Shown piece after piece: positions 10,811-16,658 of a stretch of DNA of 16,658 nt. The first letter of the stretch is position 1; every line of letters begins with the position of its first letter. The stretch is from Podochytrium sp. JEL0797. Lineage: Eukaryota; Chytridiomycota; Chytridiomycetes; Chytridiales; Chytriomycetaceae. The position numbers and the translations under genes are program-made. The stretch lies in the NCBI GenBank assembly GCA_027596195.1, contig JADGJG010000558.1:1-16658 (forward strand). Reading direction: 5' to 3'. The notes under the pieces were generated by a model. The model had not been told where the DNA came from, made no database searches, and saw only the letters and a list, made by a program, of their open reading frames with translations.

Positions 10811-11041
10811 TGCGTGTCAATTGAGATACGGAGACCCGTTCAGTTTTTGGACGGGACTCTGTGTGAAAGTAACTTTTTAACACAACCTGATCTCTCCTTC
10901 CCCTCCTGCCTCCTCCTCCCTGTCAAACCTCATATCAAGAACCACTTTCTTACCTCTTCTTCCTCTAGGTTCGTTCTCAACTCTCCGCTGGTCAGGCCCA
11001 TCGCAACCGCTTTCTTTTTTTTTTTTTTTTCAAAATAAACC
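10811..11041. promoter_or_regulatory. 231-bp divergent promoter with an 18-nt poly-T just before the CDC123 start
   Basis: This spacer separates the ATG of the minus-strand HEAT gene (10810) from the ATG of CDC123 (11042), so both promoters must share it. The CDC123 side is pyrimidine-rich (CTCCTCCCTGTC and CTCTTCTTCCTCTAG). It ends in a run of 18 T at 11013-11030, then CAAAATAAACC before ATG. Such homopolymer tracts exclude nucleosomes in fungal promoters (known in general; inferred here). Confidence 0.6.
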
Positions 11042-12221
11042 ATGTCTTTCCCTCCGCTCACGATTGATCATGTCATGAATTGCTCCTTCGAGGCATGGTA
11101 CCCAACCTTCAAACGGATCACGCTCAAATCCGAAGTGATCCCGATCCCAGCCGAGTTTTTGGCGTACCTCGACCAAGACGGCGTCTTTCTCCCCCTCGAC
11201 AGGTGAGAATCTTGGCCCGTTGAAATGAATTGCTGCTGATTCGCAAATAGCAATGGAATGCCGCAGCCGAGCTATGTGACTCCCAAAGAAGACGATGACT
11301 CTGACAACGGCGATTTCAGTGAGGACGAGGAGACGGACGGATGGGGATCTGTGCCCAACTTTCCCGAGTTCCAGGCGCTGATTGAGGACAAGATTCAAGC
11401 GTTGGGTGGGGCTGTGTTTGCGAAACTGAATTGGTCGAGTCCAAAGGTGGGGTAACAGGGATTGCTTCTCCCGGATCTCACGTGCGAATTCCTTTTCTAT
11501 TTAGGATGCTTCATGGATGGCACTCGGTCAAACGTTGAAATGCCAAACACCGGGCGAAATCTTTCTGTTGCTCAAAAGCTCCGACTTCATCACGCACGAT
11601 TTGACGTGTCCGTTCGAAGCGTGCACGGAAATCATGGACGCGGCTCCTCCTCGATCGACTCCCGAATCGTATCACCTCGTTCTCAGGAAATGGTACGACT
11701 TGGTCCCGTCAATGGAGTTTCGGTGTTTTGTAAAGGACGGCGTATTGGTGGGCATCAGTCAACGCGACCATTTGAATTTTTACCCTTTCTTGGTCGAGAA
11801 CCGGACTCACCTGCAGTCTCTCATTTACGAGTTTTATCGGGACGAAATTTCGGATCGGTTTGCAAACACTTCGTTTGTGTTTGACGTGTACGTCAACAAG
11901 ACGAACCAAAAGTGTTGGTTGATTGATTTCAATCCGTTCAGTGCGAATACGGATGGGTTGTTGTTTGGATGGGATGAGATTTTGGAGTTTGAGGCGAATA
12001 CTGTGTCGGAGGTCGAAGGGCTTGTGGCTGGAGACAAGCAGTGTGCGGGGATGGGTCTTCGCGTGGTTTCGACGCCTTCTGAGTCGGGGTTGACGTACCA
12101 GCCCATGTACGCGTCGAATCGCATGCCCAAGGATGCGATTGATTTGTCGGACGGGCAGACGTTGGCTGACTTTGCGAAGCAGTTGTCGGAAGAGGTGGCG
12201 AGGAGTTTGGTGACGGATTAA
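11042..12221 (+). CDS. CDC123: CDC123/D123 family: eIF2 assembly factor, ATP-grasp fold
   Basis: Exons 11042-11202, 11251-11446 and 11505-12221, split by introns of 48 and 58 nt, encode 357 residues, close to human (336) and yeast (360) Cdc123. The protein binds the eIF2 gamma subunit and promotes assembly of the eIF2 heterotrimer, and so translation initiation, in the cytosol. Family landmarks are clear: CSFEAWYPTFKRITLKSEVIPIP near the N-terminus, an acidic loop (EDDDSDNGDFSEDEE), FPEFQ, KLNWSSPKDASW at 112-123, LLLKSSDFITHD, LVLRKWYDLVPSMEFRCFVK around 178-196, GISQRDH, FVFDVY with Asp246, and WLIDFNPF with Asp260 and Asn262, the ATP-Mg2+-binding residues of the ATP-grasp fold. RMPKDAIDLSDG near the end is also typical. 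All key motifs are intact. The start is the first ATG, 11 nt after a long poly-T tract. Confidence 0.97.
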
Positions 12222-12505
12222 AACACCGCTTTCTCGGGCGTAACTTGAAATAACGGGCTGGATAGCTCAAGCATCGATAGCCCAAATTCACTTCCTTCCT
12301 TATCCTTCTTATCGTTTTCGACACTTTTCTGCGCAGTCAGCCTCTTCCAGGGCAGAAAGTTCGACTTTGAGCGTTTACGTCCCATGAGACGCGTAGCTCG
12401 TGGCGAACTCTCGTTTTCGTGATATGAAATGGGTGTGGACGATGAGGTCGTAATTTTGAACTTGGGGTGCGACGTTCGAGGTGATATCTTTTTATCCAGG
12501 GGCAT
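12218..12505 (-). CDS. Possible 95-residue basic, Ser/Thr-Pro-rich protein, function unknown
   Basis: An uninterrupted ATG-to-TAA frame fills the gap between CDC123 and the SulP gene. The product starts MPLDKKISPRTSHPK, is rich in Lys, Arg and Ser, and has several SP/TP sites (ISPR, SSPR, SSPLFQ, VTPEK) and one basic cluster, RLMGRKRSKSNFLPWKRL, that could be a nuclear localisation signal. I recognise no family. Its TAA (12220-12218) overlaps the CDC123 TAA (12219-12221) by two bases, tail to tail. A TTAG immediately upstream of the ATG could also be a splice acceptor from an unseen exon. Codon choice (CGA, TCG, AAG, GAA) resembles the neighbours, which favours a real gene, but the frame is short and could be chance or a 3' UTR antisense frame. 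Confidence 0.45.
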   Translation of the reverse strand: MPLDKKISPRTSHPKFKITTSSSTPISYHENESSPRATRLMGRKRSKSNFLPWKRLTAQKSVENDKKDKEGSEFGLSMLELSSPLFQVTPEKAVF

Positions 12506-12647
12506 GTCTAAGAATGTGGAAAAGGCTGTGTGCTATACAAGATTAATATTATCTTTTCTTTCTTTTTCTTTGTGTAATTAAATAAATAAAAATAACAAAA
12601 GGTAAGAATCGTACAAAACAAAAAACAAAAAAAAATACAAGCCAAGG
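12506..12647. promoter_or_regulatory. 142-bp AT-rich leader and promoter of the SulP gene
   Basis: This AT-rich spacer precedes the SulP ATG at 12648. It has a pyrimidine tract (TCTTTTCTTTCTTTTTCTTTG, about 12551-12571), then an A-rich stretch (about 12577-12640) made of AATAAA-like and AAAACAAAAAA strings running into the start codon. Upstream pyrimidine and downstream purine asymmetry is common at fungal transcription starts. It would also serve the 95-residue minus-strand frame if that is real. Confidence 0.45.
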
Positions 12648-15600
12648 ATGACGAGCGTTGGATCTGTCAACATTACGATCCGCACGCAGCGTGGCGAGCA
12701 GCGCAGCCACAGCACGCAGCCCGAGTCGCCGAGTGGCGCCACGCGCGCGTCGTCAGCCATTCACCGCATGGTGTCGCCTTATTCGACGTCGTACACGCCC
12801 CCGACGCAGCCCGCCTTTTCGTCGTTTTCAGCCGCCTCGCTGGGCGCCCTGCATTCGCATTCGCAGCCGCGCCGCTCCAACGACGACTCGGACGCAGTGT
12901 CGGTGTCGTCGCGCGCCACTGCCCACGTGGGCCTGGATGCTGAAGGTGTGTCCCCTAGTGCCTTCCTAATGCGCTGCCTAGTGTGTTTCCTAGTGGCTTC
13001 TAGAGAGCGACTAGGGACAACTAGAGAGCGATTAGAGAAATGCAGAGAGAACTAGCGTGCGTCACAATCACTCCCTGCTAACAACCTTTTTCGCAGCTGT
13101 CCGCGCAGAGTCCATGGCCCTCTCGTACAAGGAGTTCACGCGTCTCGCACAACAACCACCCCAGCACAGCAACAGCATCAACAACAACAGCGACGACGGG
13201 AGTGACACCGAGGGTCTCACGGCCACCCCAACTGCCTCCACCTTTGTCGACACCCAGTATCCCGTCGAGGATCCGTCGCGCGATACCATGCTCGGAAACG
13301 AGCGCGCTGCCCTTCTCGGCGATGCTGCAACAGCAAAGAAACACAAACCCGAAAACTTGTTGACCGTCCTGACCTCGCTGCCCGCCGCGTCCCTCGGTCT
13401 GCTCCTCATGGTCCTCGATTCCGTCTCTTACGGAATCATTGTCTTCCCCGCAAAGTCGCACTTTATTCCCAGCAACGCGCCACAAGTCGGCGTTCAAATG
13501 TTCCTCATCTCCTCGCTCATTTCGCAAACCGTTTTCACAATCATGTCCGGATTCCCAGGAGCACAAGCCTCCATGCAGATTGAAGTCATGCCATTCCTGT
13601 ATTTGATTGTTGCAAGCATTGAATCTCAAATGGCATCGGGCGATCAAGCTTCGGTTGTCGCCACGATCATGGTTGCGTTTTCCATGTCCACCATCATGAC
13701 GGGCATCGTCTTTTTCTTGCTCGCGCATTTCAAGCTCGGAAACATGGTTCAGTTCTTTCCTCGTCAAGTGTTGATTGGGTGCATTGGAGGAATCGGTGAG
13801 ATTTTTCGATTCGCGTATTGGATCTCGATTCCGATTTCTGATCCATACAATTTGGTTCGCAGGTTGGTTCTTGATGGTCACGGGTGTCGAAATCACAAGT
13901 CATCTCAAGCCGGAGCTTACTTTCGATTTCATCGAGCAGCTGTTCCAGCCCTCCAAGTTCATGCTTTGGGGAACGAGTCTCGGACTCGCCTTTTTACTCA
14001 AACTCATCCAGCGTAAAGTTTCGACCCCTCTCCTCGTCCCTGCATTCTACACAGCGGTTCCTATCGTGTTTTATATCATTGTGCTCTTGTGTGGGGTCCC
14101 GTTGAAAACTCTGAGAGGTATGTTGTCGTTTGTTTTTCTGTTTCCGATGACAAAGTCTCACCACTTCAATCAACCATTCAGATATCGGATTCCTGTTCAA
14201 CATGGAAGGTGGAACGCTCCCCGTTTTGACTATTTATTCCTATTTCAATGGTTTCAAGGGCATTGACTGGCTGGCCGTTATCAAGACTCTCCCTATTCAA
14301 TTTTCGCTTGTGTTTTTCGCCCTCTTGCACGTTCCGATCAACATCCCTGCTCTGGTTTGTATTTTTCTTCTTCTTTCATGTCGATATCGCATGTTTGCTC
14401 CCGTTGAGGTTCTAAAATCTTATTCAGGGAGTGTCGACAGGCCATGCTTACGACATGAACAACGAACTTTTCAGCCACGGAGTCTCAAACACGGTTGCTG
14501 GTATCTGCGGTGTTCCCCAAAACTATCTCGTCTACTCCAATTCGTTGCTTGTGATGCGGTGCGGTGGTGAGACGCGGTCGGCTGGGTGGATCGTGTCGGC
14601 GGGAACTTTGGCGCTATGGCTCGTTGGGGGAAACATTATCCTGTTTGTGCCCACGATTCTGATTGGGTGTCTCATTTTTCATCTCGGAATCGACTTGTTG
14701 CTCGAATCGCTCGTGGACACGTTGCATATGCCTATCAGTCGGTTGGAGTACTCGACCGTGTTGGGGATGGTGGTTGTGATGGGTGTGCTTGGGTTCACGG
14801 AGGGAATTCTTCTTGGAATCTGTCTCGCGCTGTTGTTTTTTGTGGTTGAATATTCGAAGGAGAGTGTGATTCTCGAAACGTTTGATGGGAAGGTGTCGAA
14901 TGTGCGTCGGTCGTTGGAGATTCAAGAGTTTTTGGAGGGTGTGAGTGGGAGTGTGCATGGGATTCGCGCGTACGGGTTTTTGTTCTTTGGAGTCATTTCG
15001 CAGATTGAGACGCATTTGGAGAAGGTGATTTATGGTGAAGATGGAGGAAGGGTTAAGTATGTTGTGTTGGATTGTTCGTTGGTGAAGGGAGTTGACGTGA
15101 GTTTTTTGTGTTTGGATTTTTAACTTTTTTTTTCTAGCCAGAGGCTGACTTCTTTCTTTGTTCGAACCCCCAACAGTTCTCTGCTCTGCAAGGATTCGAA
15201 CGCCTCAAAGATCTCACGGCGGGTGACGGCATCCAACTCATCTTCTGTTCCATGGGAAAACTCGCGATCCCCATTTCTCGCTCGGGCATCTTTTCAGACG
15301 ACAACTCCTCCTACCTCCCCGTCCTCCAATTCGAAACAACCCAAATCGCCCTCGAATACTGCGAAAACGAAATCCTGCAGCAAAACGCGCGATGGATCAT
15401 TGCGCGGAAGCAACAACGCATGGCCAAACAACTCTCTGCACCGTCCTCGAGCCTCCTCCAATCGGAAGGAAACATTCTCGTGGACATTTTCCAGTCGCAA
15501 CTTCCGTCGGGGGTGTTGGGGGCCAAAGGGGATGTGTTTTTGTCGCATGTGATTAAGCGTTACTTTTCGCTCGTCATGTTTTCGAAGGGGGAGGTGGTTT

Positions 15601-15988
15601 GGCAGGTTGGGGATTTGGCGGACTCGTTGGTTGTGGTAGAGTCGGGGAGCTTTTTGAGGTGTCCGGATGTGGTTTCGGTGGTTGGGGATGCGGGGAGGGA
15701 GAAGGGGGTGAGGACTTATTTGCCGGGAAGTATGGTGAGTCCTTTTTTTTGGCGTTGTGTGTTTGATTGTGTGCTGACGTTTTGGACCCCCCCCCCCCCG
15801 CTTTTGCTGAATAGGTTGGTGAAGTTGAATTATTTGCTGGCACGAAGCGCATGACGCGTTTGATTGCGACCATGGATGATTCGACCGGTTGGCGCATGAA
15901 GCGCGCGGATTTCCAGCACTTGTGCTCAGAGTATCCCGAGTTTGGCATTCCATTCATGCAGATTTGTTTGAAGTATTCGAAGCAGTAA
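12648..15988 (+). CDS. SulP/SLC26-family transporter with STAS and cyclic-nucleotide-binding-like domains (Vsb1/YGR125W-like)
   Basis: Seven exons, 12648-12945, 13097-13795, 13863-14117, 14182-14354, 14428-15096, 15177-15734 and 15815-15988, encode 941 residues with all phases consistent. Residues 1-190 are a Ser/Thr-rich cytosolic tail. About 195-630 hold the SulP membrane domain with many hydrophobic segments, including ASLGLLLMVLDSVSYGI, the family-like GFPGAQASMQIEV, FPRQVLIGCIGGIGWFLMVTG, and the PALGVSTGHAYDMNNEL region. A STAS domain follows at about 651-770 (YVVLDCSLVKGVDFSAL). A cyclic-nucleotide-binding-like beta-roll follows at about 815-925, with FSKGEVVWQVGDLADSLVVVESG and PGSMVGEVELFAG joined across the last intron. 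SulP with these tails is known in the fungal vacuolar protein Vsb1 (YGR125W), needed to store basic amino acids in the vacuole. A vacuolar location and amino-acid or anion substrate are inferred from that relationship. AATAAA lies 18 nt after the stop. Confidence 0.92.
12946..13096 (+). repeat. 151-nt CTAG-rich first intron with a 15-nt near-repeat
   Basis: This is the longest confident intron in the window, about twice the length of most others. CTAG occurs seven times (12955, 12978, 12990, 13000, 13011, 13021 and 13052). A 15-nt unit, CTAGAGAGCGAYTAG, is repeated at 13000-13014 and 13021-13035 with one mismatch. The splice sites are good: donor GTGTGT, branch GCTAAC near 13078, acceptor TTTTCGCAG at 13096. 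The protein junction reads LDAE-A-VRAES. Confidence 0.75.
15787..15799 (+). repeat. 13-nt poly-C tract inside the last SulP intron
   Basis: Thirteen consecutive C lie between TTTTGGA and GCTTTTGCTGAATAG in the 80-nt final intron (15735-15814). The tract forms part of the region before the acceptor. Homopolymers of this length are prone to slippage, so the exact count may be a sequencing or assembly uncertainty without effect on the protein. Confidence 0.9.
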
Positions 15989-16005
15989 AACGAAAAGAGA
16001 AAAAA

Positions 16006-16011
16006 AATAAA
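16006..16011 (+). terminator. AATAAA polyadenylation signal of the SulP gene
   Basis: AATAAA follows the TAA stop (15986-15988) by 17 nt within an A-rich stretch. It is the best candidate signal for 3'-end formation of the transporter mRNA; the cleavage site cannot be placed by eye. Confidence 0.55.
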
Positions 16012-16086
16012 GCATTATTTGAAAGAGAAATTTAAGAAAAAACAAACCAGAAAAGAAAGGCGATGCCATTGCGTTGCGTGCCCTCC

Positions 16087-16103
16087 GCGGCACAATGTGC
16101 CGC
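16087..16103. repeat. GC-rich perfect inverted repeat (8-bp arms)
   Basis: GCGGCACA and TGTGCCGC form a perfect 8-bp inverted repeat around one central A, or 7-bp arms with a 3-nt loop. It sits in a GC-rich islet (about 16061-16115) flanked by very AT-rich DNA, between the SulP 3' end and the tRNA gene. No pyrimidine run follows, so it is not an obvious terminator. Its role is unknown. Confidence 0.7.
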
Positions 16104-16152
16104 TATGGCGGCGAGCGTAATTAGGATCAACACCACATTGAAAAAGATAATG

Positions 16153-16156
16153 AAAA
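16153..16156 (-). terminator. RNA polymerase III terminator (TTTT) of the tRNA gene
   Basis: On the minus strand a run of four T begins one base after the tRNA discriminator base, in the context CCACTTTTCATT. Four T is the usual minimal Pol III termination signal. Confidence 0.75.
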
Positions 16157-16157
16157 G

Positions 16158-16229
16158 TGGAGCCAGAGGGGATTGAACCCTCGGCCTCATGGATGCGAAC
16201 CAAGCGCTCTACCACTGAGCTATAACCCC
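16158..16229 (-). tRNA. tRNA-Ala with anticodon CGC
   Basis: The 72-nt minus-strand sequence folds as a full cloverleaf without an intron. The acceptor GGGGTTA pairs with TGGCTCC, with discriminator A. The D-arm is GCTC-AGTGGTA-GAGC. The anticodon arm is CTTGG-TTCGCAT-CCATG, putting CGC at positions 34-36. The variable loop is AGGCC and the T-arm is GAGGG-TTCAATC-CCCTC. A G3-U70 wobble pair, the universal alanine identity element, is present and supports the anticodon reading. The second anticodon-stem pair is a U-U mismatch. The internal Pol III A box (TAGCTCAGTGG, 16222-16212) and B box (GGTTCAATCCC, 16179-16169) are intact. CCA is not encoded, as expected for a eukaryotic nuclear gene. Confidence 0.95.
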
Positions 16230-16276
16230 ATGTGATGATTTATTAGGTTTGCATGATTATGATCTTTCGGCGAAAA

Positions 16277-16283
16277 TATATAA
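16277..16283 (+). promoter_or_regulatory. TATATAA box-like element
   Basis: TATATAA lies 21 nt before the ATG of the weak candidate gene at 16304 and, on the other strand, about 48-54 nt upstream of the tRNA-Ala start. It could serve either gene; upstream TATA elements assist tRNA transcription in some fungi such as fission yeast. The distance to the tRNA is longer than usual. Confidence 0.35.
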
Positions 16284-16303
16284 TTGTGTGCTGTACACGC
16301 GCC

Positions 16304-16637
16304 ATGCACGGAATTGATAAGAGTACCCCTCAATTCACGTGTGAGTATGAATTTTGGGGGGAGGAGTTATATTAGCAATTGAAATTTTTTCCAAAAGTGG
16401 AGGAGGAAGGCACGATTTCTGTGCGATTTCTGTGGTGAGCGTGGGGAGGACGCCTTTCCCTTCTCTGATTGATTTTAGTTGTGGGAAGATTGATAGGTGG
16501 CAGGTCCACCGAATGTTCCGCATTTTTTGCCAGGTGTGATGAGTGTGGAGGACGTGGTTTCAATTGCGACCGAGGTCTTTTGGACGGGAGAGTCAATGAA
16601 CCACGTGGACTTCTGGGATTATTGGAAGGAAGTCTGA
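16304..16637 (+). CDS. Candidate small spliced gene, product unknown
   Basis: A tentative model joins 16304-16340, 16376-16434 and 16497-16637 into 78 residues. The last piece is the most protein-like: it follows an acceptor at 16496 (GATTGATAG) and reads FLPGVMSVEDVVSIA, then EVFWTGESMNHVDFWDYWK to a TGA at 16635. The 62-nt intron 16435-16496 (donor GTGAGC, CTGAT branch) has the usual size here. The first intron would be only 35 nt, well below the others, so the 5' end is doubtful. No family is recognised. Splicing from the last piece beyond the window edge is also possible. Confidence 0.25.
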
Positions 16638-16658
16638 TGTGAAGCAGTCCCCTCGGTT

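Noticed and set aside
15294..15953. 219-residue open frame on the minus strand opposite the SulP C-terminus
   Set aside because: It is antisense to the STAS and cNMP-like coding exons, crosses a real intron, and its product is low-complexity (His/Pro/Arg-rich). It arises from the skewed codon use of the real gene.

Overview
The window is nuclear DNA from a eukaryote, most likely a fungus. It has six protein genes broken by short GT-AG introns (mostly 48-92 nt) with fungal-type branch sites such as CTAAC and CTGAC. It also has one nuclear tRNA gene, short AT-rich spacers and AATAAA-like signals. The compact layout, a vacuolar-type SulP protein with fused STAS and cyclic-nucleotide-binding domains, and a large HEAT-repeat protein unlike anything I associate with yeasts or moulds together suggest an early-diverging, possibly flagellated (chytrid-like) fungus. 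That placement is inference. I built all gene models by hand from reading frame, splice consensus and family similarity.

Layout. 175-2295 (-): three-exon S9 prolyl-oligopeptidase-family serine peptidase. 2652-4764 (+): four-exon RS-rich protein of unknown function, containing a 22-nt microexon; it is divergent from the peptidase across 356 bp. 5064-6227 (+): two-exon Ser/Pro/Gln-rich protein of unknown function, convergent with the next gene. 6295-10810 (-): about 1405-residue HEAT-repeat protein in about six exons. 11042-12221 (+): CDC123/D123, the eIF2 assembly factor, divergent from the HEAT gene across 231 bp. 12218-12505 (-): possible 95-residue basic protein whose stop codon overlaps that of CDC123. 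12648-15988 (+): seven-exon SulP transporter with STAS and cyclic-nucleotide-binding-like domains, like yeast Vsb1. 16158-16229 (-): tRNA-Ala(CGC). 16304-16637 (+): a weak candidate for a small spliced gene.

The genes do not form a pathway: they are a housekeeping peptidase, a translation-initiation assembly factor, a transporter, a tRNA and three proteins I cannot name. There is no sign of a mobile element, virus, CRISPR array or biosynthetic cluster.

The most unusual signal is compositional. Long exons on both strands start C-rich on the sense strand and end strongly G-rich, and the skew resets after each intron. Other points worth a look are two CTAG-rich introns, two in-frame introns without stop codons, and a GC-rich palindromic islet beside the tRNA.
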